A stretch of 64,000 nucleotides of DNA from Villigracilis sp024434165 (lineage in GTDB: Bacteria; Chloroflexota; Anaerolineae; Anaerolineales; Villigracilaceae). Positions 51,402 through 60,167 of the stretch are shown here, piece after piece. Both the position numbers and the translations under genes were made by a program. The stretch lies in contig SZPK01000008.1 of the NCBI GenBank assembly GCA_030263665.1, positions 310,001 through 374,000 on the forward strand, in the 5' to 3' direction. The first letter of the stretch is position 1; each line of letters opens with the position of its first letter. The notes under the pieces were generated by a model. That model saw nothing but the letters and a program-made list of their open reading frames with translations, ran no database searches and was not told where the DNA came from.

Positions 51402-52001
51402 ATGAAACGCATCATTCTGCTCGGTCCCGTTTTGTTCGGCGTTGTGCTTCTCGTGCTGACTGCCGCCGAATACGATTTCTTATTGAGCCTCGGCTGGCAT
51501 CCGATTCACGACCCGACCTTCGACTGGCCCAGCGGACTCGCGCTCGGCAGATACGGATGGGTCATGACCGCGGCCTTCATCGCCAGCGGTCTCATCATGT
51601 CCCTTTTTGGCGTCCGCCTCTATCTGGACCTCAAACCGGGCGCCGCTTCCAAAGCCGGTTCCACGCTGATGGCGATTGCCGGTCTGTTTCTCGCCGCCCT
51701 GGCATTCACCACCGACCCGACGATTCGCGATTACCCCGCCACCTGGCATGGACGACTGCACGATCTCTCGTTCGTTTTGCTTGGGCTGACGTTGTTCCCC
51801 GCGATGATTCTGCTCGGTTTTGCGTTTTGGAACGACGCGCGCTGGAAAAACCTCGCCATTTATACCTGGGGGACTCTCGCCCTTGCCGCTCCTGCGTTCT
51901 TTCTCAAGGGCGCGGCGTTCTATGTGTTTCTGTTTGCGATCCTGTTGTGGAATGAAGTTGCAGCAATCCGCTTGAACAAAACAAGCGCCCAAACAACTTG
52001 A
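51402..52001 (+). CDS. DUF998-like six-helix membrane protein
   Basis: 199 aa with a recognisable pattern of hydrophobic helices (VLFGVVLLVLTAAEYDFL, YGWVMTAAFIASGLIMSLFGV, TTDPTIRDYPATWHGRLHDLSFVLLGL). DUF998 members have a conserved outer loop with HxxH-like features (WHGRLHD). Function unknown. The start MKRIILLG is assumed by hydrophobicity, since no good ribosome site is present. Confidence 0.75.
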   Translation: MKRIILLGPVLFGVVLLVLTAAEYDFLLSLGWHPIHDPTFDWPSGLALGRYGWVMTAAFIASGLIMSLFGVRLYLDLKPGAASKAGSTLMAIAGLFLAALAFTTDPTIRDYPATWHGRLHDLSFVLLGLTLFPAMILLGFAFWNDARWKNLAIYTWGTLALAAPAFFLKGAAFYVFLFAILLWNEVAAIRLNKTSAQTT

Positions 52002-52115
52002 AACTTATGGTACAACGCGCCTTCTTCATTGAACCGCCGGGAATGCCCGGCAAGGTTGAATTGACAAAAAACCTGGCGTTTATGAGAGTTTCCTTTGTAT
52101 AAGGTGAGTTAAAAA

Positions 52116-53339
52116 CTACTTATCCCCAACCAGCGCCTGATATTCCAAATACGCCGTCAAGCCGTTGATCCAGCGCTGCACCCCATCCACGCGGATGGAA
52201 GGGTCTTCGCAGGAGGCGAAGACGCCGCCTTTGTAGCGCCGTTTCATTTCCCCTGTAATATCGAAGTTGCAGTCGCTGGCGGGCAGCTGCCGTGCCTGCA
52301 CAAACGTAATGAACGTGCGGATTTCACGCTCGAGCCGCGCATGGTCGGCATCTGCAAGCGCAAACGCCTGGGCGAGCGCGGAAAGCGCCTCCAGTTTGGA
52401 AGCCGTTGAAATGCTGGAATTGACCGGGTTTAGCGAGCGCACCTGCCCGGCAATGACAAGATCGGCAATCTGCCTGGCATACGTGTAGTCGGCTTTCGTC
52501 AGTTCATCGAGGCGGGCAAGCATGGCAAAGGCGTAACTGTGACCGTAGTCTTCGGTCGCCGGCTGGGCAAGCAGGGAATCATTGACATCGCGCGCCTGCT
52601 CCAGCCAGAATTCGTTATCGGTCATTTCGTACAACTGCAACAGCGCGTACAAACTCTCGCCGTTGAATGTGGGGGAAACATAATCGGGGTCCACGGTCCC
52701 TTCAAAATGCGGGTCGAACGAATGATAAAAACCGCCGTCCGGGCGGCGCATGGAGACGATGAAATATCCCATATCCACGGCGGCGGCAAGCAGGTCGCGT
52801 TCCGCCAGCATCACGCTTCCCGTCGCCTGCCAGCGCTTGTAGATGGCGTCAATCATCGCCGCCGCCCCGCCCAGCGGACAAATCCCGTTGGTATACAAAC
52901 AGGCGCCCTTGAAGCGCTCCGGGTCGGTCAAGAGCATGATGAGATAATGCCCCAGCGCACGGTCGCCCGCCCGGCAGTACGATGAGTCGCCTGATACGCG
53001 GCAGACGGTGTACAGCGAGCCGGTCCCGCCCGCCAGCCGGATATAGGAGGGTGTGGATGAACGGTCATCGGTCAGAACGTTGACTTGATACGGCAGTTCC
53101 CCGTTTGCCAGTTGCTGGCGGACGAGATAATCGCCCGCGCTGATCACCGCATTCTTAAGAGAGTTATTCCCAATAGGGATGATCGCAGGGGCATGTGCGG
53201 GCACAGCGGTTTGAGTCGGTAGAGCAATTTCAATCGTGGGTTGAACTTCCGGCGATGTTTCCTCCCCATTTCGCAGGAAAAACGCTGCAAACACCAGCGT
53301 CAGCAGACTTATCACGATAAGCACGAATCTTTTTTGCAT
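52116..53339 (-). CDS. Membrane-anchored or exported alpha/alpha-toroid protein
   Basis: 407 aa. An N-terminal hydrophobic helix (FVLIVISLLTLVFAAFFL) is followed by a linker rich in Thr/Pro/Ala and a domain of about 330 residues. Its repeated helix pairs (AVISAGDYLVRQQLANGELPYQV, MGYFIVSMRRPDGGFYHSF, NGESLYALLQLYEMTDNEFWLEQA) resemble (alpha/alpha)6 toroid enzymes acting on sugars or terpenoids. No catalytic residue set is identified. It is probably a surface or periplasm-facing protein. Confidence 0.7.
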   Translation of the reverse strand: MQKRFVLIVISLLTLVFAAFFLRNGEETSPEVQPTIEIALPTQTAVPAHAPAIIPIGNNSLKNAVISAGDYLVRQQLANGELPYQVNVLTDDRSSTPSYIRLAGGTGSLYTVCRVSGDSSYCRAGDRALGHYLIMLLTDPERFKGACLYTNGICPLGGAAAMIDAIYKRWQATGSVMLAERDLLAAAVDMGYFIVSMRRPDGGFYHSFDPHFEGTVDPDYVSPTFNGESLYALLQLYEMTDNEFWLEQARDVNDSLLAQPATEDYGHSYAFAMLARLDELTKADYTYARQIADLVIAGQVRSLNPVNSSISTASKLEALSALAQAFALADADHARLEREIRTFITFVQARQLPASDCNFDITGEMKRRYKGGVFASCEDPSIRVDGVQRWINGLTAYLEYQALVGDK

Positions 53340-53358
53340 GGATTTCCCGCGCCGATTG

Positions 53359-55887
53359 CTATCGGGGGCCAAAGAATTTATCGCCATTGAAATGAATCAA
53401 GTGGGAGGGCATGTCGGCAATCCAGACTTCTGTTTCCCAGGCAATCTCATTGGCAAATTTCTTGTATGCGGCAAAATTCAAAAAAGCAGTGACGTAGATC
53501 TTCCCCACCCTGCACTTTGCCAGCATCTTCTCCAATTCCAGGTGGCGTTTGGGCGAGATCGGCCCGTGCGAAGTCACAGCCTCGATCAGGAAGAGCCATT
53601 TCTTTTTTGGGTCATACAAAACGACGTCGGGGAACTTCCCATGAGCGGAAACAGGTATCCCAAGTTTTGCGAACATGGGCTCATCAAGAACCAGCGTCTT
53701 TTTCGCTGTATCGCCGAGATAGATCAATTTCGCCCCCGGCGCAAACCGCGGACCGAACTCCTCCACAATGGCGGCTTGAAGTTTATTGTGTTTGCCCGGC
53801 GACAGGCGATAGACCTTTCCCTCTGAGACCCGCAAAGGGATTTTATTTTGCTCCCTTGTTTTCTGATAGACATCCAGCAGTCGTCCCTGCCGGGTTGTGA
53901 ACTCCCTGCTTTTCGACTTCCATCGGGGCGAGCCATAGGAACGAATCACGTCCAGCGCCAAATCGGACAAAACATAATTAGTCAGTCCGCTGTTGGTGGG
54001 ACGGGCAGGATCGTCCACGTTGCGAACGACAAGTCCGGCCTGTTCAAACTGGTGCAGCACCTTGCGGCGAATCGTTTCCCGGCTGTTTTCCGCATATTCA
54101 CGCCCATAGCGCTCCTTGATCTCCGCCAAAATATCATGCACGCGCAAACGTTTGCCTGCCGCCTGCTTCCATTTTATGTCTTCTGAGAGCTGGGCAAGAA
54201 CCAGCAGAGTCAAGGCTGAAATCTCGTTTTGCTGGGCAGATGGCAAACCGAGCGCCTCCAAAACTTCCTGTGCCTGTTCGATTTTTCCCATGGTGATCCT
54301 GGTCTCCTGTATCATCGGAAATTCTTCGGGGAGCAGTTTCATCTGCCAGAGTGTTGAAAAAATGACGGCATCCACCTTTTCCGCGGTTGGTTCATCCATT
54401 CGCCGCACTTTTTCCCCGATCATGCAAATGGCTTCCATGGGCGGCAGCGGCAAAGCGCGTAATTCCGCCGCATTAACCTGGGTATTGCCGTTCAGAATTC
54501 TGAAATACCGATCCACAATGGCGCTGTTCAAAACGGCGGAAAGTCCAACCGCCTCGGGAACTTGCAGGGTATCCTTCTTCTTGAAAATCACGTTCAGGTG
54601 GTTTTCAAACCCGATTTGACGGAAGTCGAATTCGCTTTCCAGAAACGGGGCTGAGATCAAACGGCGCCTGTCCTCCTTTGCGCTGAAGCGGCGCAACAAA
54701 ACATAATTGGAATTGGGCATCAGCAGGGAGGGGTCGTTTGGGGCAATTGCCTGAGGCTTGTTGAATTTTTCCAGCGGGTATTCGACTTTGTAGGGCTTGA
54801 CGTTTTGCATCCAAAATAAAGGCGCAGCGCCGTTTCCGTTTCTCCCCGCCTTCAATAATGCCTTTGCCCGAAAAGGCACAACCCGCCCGGTGGAAACCTG
54901 CAGCCCGTACCGTTCCAGCGAGCCCTCCCAGGCATCCATTGCGTCGAGAATTTGTTCATCCAAAACCCCGGTGGGAAGGCGAAAGAGCAGCGATCCCTGG
55001 CGATCATCCAAAAAATGCCGAAAGGACACCTTGCGGGAAATGATTCCATCGGTCAATGCCGTGTCGTTATTGGAAGAGGAGATGGTAATGTGTCCGGCCC
55101 AATAATGATTCGACCGGGGTGGAGACTGCTTTTCAAAGGTAAAAATTACATTCTCCTGCAGCACATCGTCATTTTTGAAAACATCGCCGCGAGATTGAAA
55201 TACATGCACCGCAAGCGGATCAACCTCCCTCAGCAGATCGCGGCGGAATTCAGAAAAATACACTCCCGAACAAAAACTGCGCGGCACAATGAAGCAGGCT
55301 TTTCCCTGCGGCGCGAGCAACTTTGCAGATAAAGCCATGAACAGCGTGTAAATATTGGTGTGTCCGTTCAACGCTCCAGAAACGGCTTTTACCCGTTTGT
55401 CATCCACATTGAGTTTGAAATAAGGGGGATTGCTTAAGACAAAGGCAAACTTTGTTTTTTCCGAATTGACAGGATCGAAAAACGAAGGCTGACTTCCCGG
55501 CGCGCATGTGGTTATGAAATCCTCCTGAAACACCTGCCAATAAATTTTTATCCCGCGTTTTTTCGCTTTTCCAGCGGCAAATTCCAACACGTTGCGGCTT
55601 AGGGTGCACAATTCCCCGTCGGTTTCGTAAGCAGTGATCGAAATTTCAAGCGGGTTATTTTCCTCCATTAACCTTTCAATCACAGCGCACGCCAAAACCC
55701 CGGAACCGATGGCCGGTTCAAGCACTGACGCGCCGGTTTGAATGGGTCCCAATTGGTTTGCCATGTAGCGCGCCACAGTCGGAGGCGTGAGAAATTGACC
55801 GTGTTCCTTCAAAACGCTCGCGCCCCGCTTTTCCAGAACACGTTTTCCCTGTTCGTATGCGTAGGAGATCAGGTCTGGAATTTGCAT
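53359..55887 (-). CDS. Fused BsuBI/PstI-type restriction-modification protein
   Basis: 842 aa. The N-terminal two-thirds is an N6-adenine methyltransferase with motif I LEPAIGSGVLA (residues 56-63) and motif IV NPPY (153-156), then a target-recognition region. The C-terminal part carries a BsuBI/PstI helix-turn-helix segment and a nuclease domain with PDVVLYDPKKKWLFLIEAVTSHG (Pro753-Asp754, Glu769) and SPKR. BsuBI and PstI nucleases are usually separate from their methylases, so this looks like one chain with both activities. The start at 55887 is assumed from the first ATG of the frame. Confidence 0.85.
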   Translation of the reverse strand: MQIPDLISYAYEQGKRVLEKRGASVLKEHGQFLTPPTVARYMANQLGPIQTGASVLEPAIGSGVLACAVIERLMEENNPLEISITAYETDGELCTLSRNVLEFAAGKAKKRGIKIYWQVFQEDFITTCAPGSQPSFFDPVNSEKTKFAFVLSNPPYFKLNVDDKRVKAVSGALNGHTNIYTLFMALSAKLLAPQGKACFIVPRSFCSGVYFSEFRRDLLREVDPLAVHVFQSRGDVFKNDDVLQENVIFTFEKQSPPRSNHYWAGHITISSSNNDTALTDGIISRKVSFRHFLDDRQGSLLFRLPTGVLDEQILDAMDAWEGSLERYGLQVSTGRVVPFRAKALLKAGRNGNGAAPLFWMQNVKPYKVEYPLEKFNKPQAIAPNDPSLLMPNSNYVLLRRFSAKEDRRRLISAPFLESEFDFRQIGFENHLNVIFKKKDTLQVPEAVGLSAVLNSAIVDRYFRILNGNTQVNAAELRALPLPPMEAICMIGEKVRRMDEPTAEKVDAVIFSTLWQMKLLPEEFPMIQETRITMGKIEQAQEVLEALGLPSAQQNEISALTLLVLAQLSEDIKWKQAAGKRLRVHDILAEIKERYGREYAENSRETIRRKVLHQFEQAGLVVRNVDDPARPTNSGLTNYVLSDLALDVIRSYGSPRWKSKSREFTTRQGRLLDVYQKTREQNKIPLRVSEGKVYRLSPGKHNKLQAAIVEEFGPRFAPGAKLIYLGDTAKKTLVLDEPMFAKLGIPVSAHGKFPDVVLYDPKKKWLFLIEAVTSHGPISPKRHLELEKMLAKCRVGKIYVTAFLNFAAYKKFANEIAWETEVWIADMPSHLIHFNGDKFFGPR

Positions 55888-55929
55888 TGCAGGAATTATA
55901 CCGCCCCCGTCATCCGCCCAATCACAGCG

Positions 55930-56598
55930 TCAACGAATTTGGAGAATACTCATCAAATCCCGCAGGGATAATTCCGCCAGCGACGAAACCGTCATATCGC
56001 CGGAGGCGTTCATCTTCGCAGTGAGCGGATTGGGAACCCAAACCACAAAGATACCCGCCCGTTTTGCCGCCAGCACCCCGTTGGGCGAATCCTCGAAAAC
56101 CACCGCCTCGGAATTCCCGACCTGCAGTTTCTCCAACGCCTTCAGGAAAATATCGGGGTGGGGTTTTGTCCTGCCGGGCGGCACGTCGTCCTGGCAGACG
56201 ATGTGGTCGAACCAATGGAAGATGCCAAGCCGTTGAGCGTGCGCATCCACCCAGGAGTGCGGGGAACTGGAGCCGATTGCCACTTTGAGCCCCTGCGCCT
56301 TCGCCGCATGGATCATCTCCTTCACGCCGGGCATCACCGGGCTGGCGTGGATGAGCGCATCCGCCTCCTTCCGGTAGCGAAGCCTCGAGGAAACAGGATC
56401 CAGCCGTCCCTGGGAAAGATGCGCAAGGTGCTCGGCGGCGTCGAAGGTCGAGATGCCGTATCCGCCGATGGTCTTTTCCCATTCATGCACGGGCAGTTCA
56501 AACCCGTGATCGCGGTAGATGGACTGCCAAACCAAAACTTCGGGCGTCTCGGTATCGAGAATCAGCCCGTCGAAATCGAATATCAACGCTCTAAGCAT
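55930..56598 (-). CDS. HAD-family phosphatase (beta-phosphoglucomutase-like)
   Basis: 222 aa. Motif I is DFDGLILDTE with nucleophile Asp, motif II IGSSS, Lys in GRTKPHPDIFL and acidic motif III VVFEDSPNGV, all intact. The C1-type helical cap lies between. It probably acts on a sugar phosphate or similar. It starts exactly where the upstream 108-aa gene stops, so translation is coupled. Confidence 0.9.
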   Translation of the reverse strand: MLRALIFDFDGLILDTETPEVLVWQSIYRDHGFELPVHEWEKTIGGYGISTFDAAEHLAHLSQGRLDPVSSRLRYRKEADALIHASPVMPGVKEMIHAAKAQGLKVAIGSSSPHSWVDAHAQRLGIFHWFDHIVCQDDVPPGRTKPHPDIFLKALEKLQVGNSEAVVFEDSPNGVLAAKRAGIFVVWVPNPLTAKMNASGDMTVSSLAELSLRDLMSILQIR

Positions 56599-56925
56599 TT
56601 AAGGAAACCGCCTTACAAAGTCCGAAATTGCTTCCCATATCTTCAGGTCGCTTACGCCTTCCTTGTTGATGATCTCCATCATTTCGTGAACGGCTTTTCT
56701 CATCGTTCGGTATTCGCGCTGGGCGTCGGCATCCGAATTGAAGAAGCGCGTGTGGTCGAACCAGCCGTATACGTTCAGCGAAACCGAAATGTATCCGTTG
56801 CCGCGTTTGAACGTGATGCGCGCGCCGCCCTCGTGTTCCTCGTCGTACAAAATCTTTCCGCCCTCGGGGCTCACCGTGCCAATGCTCTGCCCGTGATTGA
56901 ATGAAGTCCAGCTACTCATCAACAT
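56599..56925 (-). CDS. Conserved hypothetical protein, 108 aa
   Basis: A short protein with a beta-rich first part (GGARITFKRGNGYISVSLNVYGWF) and a helical C-terminus (AQREYRTMRKAVHEMMEIINKEG). No signal or membrane segment. Its start overlaps the acetyltransferase gene. ATG 56919 is an alternative start. Not recognised. Confidence 0.75.
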   Translation of the reverse strand: MLMSSWTSFNHGQSIGTVSPEGGKILYDEEHEGGARITFKRGNGYISVSLNVYGWFDHTRFFNSDADAQREYRTMRKAVHEMMEIINKEGVSDLKIWEAISDFVRRFP

Positions 56926-57829
56926 CTATTCTACTCATTTGGGTCGGTTGGACGCCCGCTCTTGCAGGGATCACGCGCGCGGGCTGTTCGTCCTTCACCA
57001 GCCGCGCCAGATGTTTCACCATCACCGCCTGCCGCGCCGAAGCCTTTGCGCCCAGGTCGGCAAGCGCCGGTTCCAGCCATGCCTGGTACGAACGAACATT
57101 CAGATACACGGGACGCCTGTTGCGGTCCGGCAGGCTGGCAACCAGCGAAACGATCTTCCCGCTCACGTCGCTTTCGTCGGGGAGCATCAGCGGAGTCAAC
57201 ATGATGCCGTACACGCCGTGCGTGACGTTCGCAAAACAGCGCGCCTCCGTATGGATGTATCCCTGCGGGCGCTTTGGAGCCGGTTCGACGGGATGGAGCA
57301 GCTGCGGCACGATCTGATAATGCAGACTCTGCGCCGCCGGCAGGTCTGCGGAATGGATGCGCCTCCAACCGGACCCTGTGCCTGCTTCTGTTTTCTCGAG
57401 CAGACTCACATCCCACACCCTTTGCCACGCATAGACGGAGAAACCCGCCATGCGCAGCGCCGGGAAGACGTTGCTAGTCTCTTCCACTTCGGCGATCACG
57501 TGCGCGGCTTGCCAGGTTCCCGCCTGCGCGGCGAGATGTTCGATCAGGGCGGGCAGGTGCGGGCTGTTCAAATTGGACGACGGCGCAAGGTAAAGCAATT
57601 TTGCAAACGTTTCCCCGCGCGTGTGGATGACTCCGCCAAGGATGGGACTGCCATCTGTATTGCGAATCGCCGCATACAAATGACGCGCCGGGTTGATGTA
57701 CGCCAGCAGCCCCATTGCGCCCAGTGGATGACCGCGCGTCAACGCCCGCGCGCTGTCGAGAGTCAATATATCGTTTCGATAACGGGCGATGGTGGGGAGG
57801 TCGAGCAGGTCGAGAGGACGAATGGTCAT
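56912..57829 (-). CDS. GNAT-family acetyltransferase, 305 aa
   Basis: Two-part protein. An N-terminal domain (MTIRPLDLLDLPTIARYRNDILTL...) is followed by a C-terminal region with NRRPVYLNVRSYQAWLEPALADLGAKA, characteristic of long GNAT proteins in this phylum. The acetyl-CoA loop is less obvious than in the short enzymes, so activity is uncertain. It overlaps the downstream 108-aa gene. Confidence 0.65.
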   Translation of the reverse strand: MTIRPLDLLDLPTIARYRNDILTLDSARALTRGHPLGAMGLLAYINPARHLYAAIRNTDGSPILGGVIHTRGETFAKLLYLAPSSNLNSPHLPALIEHLAAQAGTWQAAHVIAEVEETSNVFPALRMAGFSVYAWQRVWDVSLLEKTEAGTGSGWRRIHSADLPAAQSLHYQIVPQLLHPVEPAPKRPQGYIHTEARCFANVTHGVYGIMLTPLMLPDESDVSGKIVSLVASLPDRNRRPVYLNVRSYQAWLEPALADLGAKASARQAVMVKHLARLVKDEQPARVIPARAGVQPTQMSRIDVDE

Positions 57830-57839
57830 TGGATGTTTA

Positions 57840-57929
57840 TGTCATTGCGAGGGTGGTCTTCCCGAAGCAATCCCCTGTGATGAGGAAGCTGCTTCGTCAC
57901 GGCGCTTTGCGCCGCTCCTCGCAACGACA
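57840..57929. repeat. CGAAGCAATCTC-type interspersed palindrome, copy 2
   Basis: Ends TGTCATTGCGAG and CTCGCAACGACA are imperfectly inverted; inner arms hold CCCGAAGCAATCCCC and GAAGCTGCTTCG. Same family as 23515-23609. It lies between pdxT (downstream side) and the acetyltransferase gene. Confidence 0.8.
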
Positions 57930-57936
57930 GTTAATG

Positions 57937-58515
57937 CTAACTCGCCAGCGAAATAAAATACTCGTGGAAGCGCGTGTCGTTTGTCAGCTCGGGGTGGAAC
58001 GAAGTTGCCAACAGGTGTCCTTCCTGCGCGGCGACGATGCGTCCGTCTTCCAGTGCGCTCAATACTTTTGCGTTTCCGCCCACCGATTCGATGATCGGCG
58101 CGCGGATGAAAACGGCATGATATGGATGCTCCGTGCCGGTGGCTTTGAAGAGCTCGTCAATCTCCAGGTCGGTCTCGAAGGAATCAACCTGCCGCCCAAA
58201 CGCATTCCGCCGCACCTTGATGTTCATCAGACCCAGCAGGGGTTGGTCGCGTCCGATATCGTTGGAGAGGAAGATCGCGCCGGCGCACGTCCCCCAAACG
58301 GCGTGAGTTCGTCCGAACTCGCGCAGCGGCTCCATCAGGTTGTATGCCATTGCCAGTTTGCCAATCGTCGTGGATTCGCCGCCGGGGATGATGAGACCAT
58401 CCAGTCCTTTCAACTGTTCGGGCAAACGTACTTCCGCTGTCTCCACGCCGATTTTTTTCAGCATGGAAATATGTTCTGAAAAGTCGCCCTGCAGGGCGAG
58501 GACACCGATCTTCAT
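57937..58515 (-). CDS. pdxT: Pyridoxal 5'-phosphate synthase glutaminase subunit PdxT
   Basis: 192 aa. Glutaminase that feeds ammonia to PdxS for vitamin B6 synthesis. Class I-type motifs are LIIPGGESTTIG, nucleophile Cys in WGTCAGAIFL and the catalytic His/Glu pair near TSFHPELT, all present. It follows pdxS in the same direction, separated by a repeat-filled spacer of about 100 bases. Confidence 0.95.
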   Translation of the reverse strand: MKIGVLALQGDFSEHISMLKKIGVETAEVRLPEQLKGLDGLIIPGGESTTIGKLAMAYNLMEPLREFGRTHAVWGTCAGAIFLSNDIGRDQPLLGLMNIKVRRNAFGRQVDSFETDLEIDELFKATGTEHPYHAVFIRAPIIESVGGNAKVLSALEDGRIVAAQEGHLLATSFHPELTNDTRFHEYFISLAS

Positions 58516-58534
58516 ACTGTATAACCGTGGAAAT

Positions 58535-58616
58535 AGTGATCAGTTATCAGTAATCAGTCATCCGTGTCGCTCCATCAACTGCTGATCACTGAATACTGGT
58601 TACTGATAACTGGCTT
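58535..58616. repeat. Iterated palindromic repeat in the pdxS-pdxT spacer
   Basis: Words GTGATCAGTTATCAGTAATCAGT and TGATCACTG, ACTGGTTACTGATAACTGG form overlapping inverted repeats. The same word family lies inside pheT at 21116-21172. Confidence 0.75.
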
Positions 58617-59504
58617 TCACCAACCGCGCCCTGCGATCTTTTCCGCTTCGGGCATCTGCGAGACGTTGCGTCCCACCATCGCTTCGCCGAGGTTCTTGCT
58701 CACCTCCGCGAGGATGGAGGCATCCTGGTAATGCGTCACCGCTTTGACGATGGCTTGCGCGCGCCGGGCGGGGTCGCCGCTCTTGAAAATACCCGATCCA
58801 ACGAACACGCCGTCCACGCCAAGCTGCATCATCAACGCCGCATCCGCCGGGGTCGCCACGCCACCCGCCGCAAAGTTCACCACCGGCAGGCGTCCGAGTT
58901 CCTTCGTTTCCTTCACCAGTTCATAGGGCGCGCCGTTGTTCTTGGCAAAGGCCATCAACTCTTCATCGCTCATCGTCGTCAACTGGCGGATCGCGCCGAT
59001 CACGGTGCGGGCATGACGCACGGCTTCCACTACGTCGCCCGTCCCCGCTTCGCCCTTGGTGCGAATCATCGCTGCGCCTTCGCCAATGCGCCGCAGCGCC
59101 TCACCTAAGTTACGGCAACCACACACAAATGGCACTTTGAAGTTGTGCTTCAAAATGTGATGTTCTTCATCCGCCGGTGTCAGCACCTCGGACTCGTCAA
59201 TGTAGTCCACACCAATCGCTTCGAGAATTTGCGCTTCCACAAAGTGACCGATGCGGCACTTCGCCATTACAGGAATCGTCACCGCATCCATGATCTTCAG
59301 GATCATATCGGGGTCGGACATGCGCGCCACACCGCCGTTCGCGCGGATGTCGGCAGGCACACGCTCCAATGCCATCACGGCGCAGGCGCCTGCGTCTTCC
59401 GCAATTCTGGCTTGCTCGGCGTTCACCACATCCATGATGACGCCGCCTTTCAACATTTGCGCTAAACCTTTTTTCTCAGTCCAGGTACCGGTCTTTGCTT
59501 CCAT
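58617..59504 (-). CDS. pdxS: Pyridoxal 5'-phosphate synthase lyase subunit PdxS
   Basis: 295 aa TIM-barrel enzyme making PLP from ribose 5-phosphate, glyceraldehyde 3-phosphate and ammonia from PdxT. Signatures are GGVIMDVVNAEQA, MALERVPADIRANGGVARM, FVCGCRNLGEALRRI and the active Lys in MIRTKGEAGTGDVVEAVRH, with GGVATPADAALMMQLG near the end. AAAGGAG precedes ATG 59504. Confidence 0.97.
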   Translation of the reverse strand: MEAKTGTWTEKKGLAQMLKGGVIMDVVNAEQARIAEDAGACAVMALERVPADIRANGGVARMSDPDMILKIMDAVTIPVMAKCRIGHFVEAQILEAIGVDYIDESEVLTPADEEHHILKHNFKVPFVCGCRNLGEALRRIGEGAAMIRTKGEAGTGDVVEAVRHARTVIGAIRQLTTMSDEELMAFAKNNGAPYELVKETKELGRLPVVNFAAGGVATPADAALMMQLGVDGVFVGSGIFKSGDPARRAQAIVKAVTHYQDASILAEVSKNLGEAMVGRNVSQMPEAEKIAGRGW

Positions 59505-59659
59505 ATTTTATTTACTCCTTTATTGATCGCAAACACATTCTACCATGTGGACTATTTGCAAATCATAAGAAGACCATAAACGCGCTGCGCCTCATCCCGG
59601 ACCTGGAACCGGTCCGGCGCTGCGGGCAGAATCCACTCTGGAGGAGGGTGCGTGCCTGC

Positions 59660-59694
59660 TTGACAAATCCGGCTTGTATGCTACAATGTATACA
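59660..59694 (+). promoter_or_regulatory. Strong sigma-70-type promoter of the gntR operon with overlapping palindrome
   Basis: TTGACA (59660-59665), 16-base spacer, TACAAT (59682-59687). A palindrome TGTATACA (59687-59694) overlaps the -10 end, and related words (ACAATGATACAATTAGTACAAT) continue to 59714. A good candidate operator for the GntR protein. Confidence 0.7.
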
Positions 59695-59725
59695 ATGATA
59701 CAATTAGTACAATCAAAGTGAAACC

Positions 59726-60145
59726 ATGGCTGAACAGAAACTGACCCTGCAACTCGATTTTCATTCCGGCTTGCCCATTTACACCCAAATCGTCAACCAG
59801 ATTCAAAGCCAGCTGGCGAACGGCATTCTTAAACCCGGCAGCCAACTGCCCACCGTGCGCGCGCTGGCATCGGAGTTGAGAGTGAACTTCAACACGGTGG
59901 CGCGCGCTTATCGCATGTTGGATGAAGCACGAATCATTTCCACGCAACAGGGACGCGGCACATTCATCACCGAAATCCCGCCGCCGGAAGTGACCGAAAA
60001 ACTGCGGAGCGAATCCCTGCTCGCATTGACCGATCGTTTCATTGGCGAAGCGCTGCGGCTGGGCTTTTCCAGGCGGGAAGTGGGCCAGATGGTCAGAGAC
60101 AGGCTGAAAGTCAAGAAAGAAGCGAATGACGAAGATGAAGAATGA
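59726..60145 (+). CDS. GntR-family (YtrA-type) transcriptional regulator
   Basis: 139 aa. The winged helix-turn-helix includes IVNQIQSQLANGILKPGSQLPTVRALASELRVNFNTVARAYRMLDEARIISTQQGRGTFI, with only a short C-terminal helix, typical of the YtrA subfamily. It probably represses its own operon (slipin, SdpI-like and others). Its end overlaps the region ahead of the slipin gene. Confidence 0.92.
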   Translation: MAEQKLTLQLDFHSGLPIYTQIVNQIQSQLANGILKPGSQLPTVRALASELRVNFNTVARAYRMLDEARIISTQQGRGTFITEIPPPEVTEKLRSESLLALTDRFIGEALRLGFSRREVGQMVRDRLKVKKEANDEDEE

Positions 60146-60167
60146 TTTCGAAGAAGGAGAATTTCAA

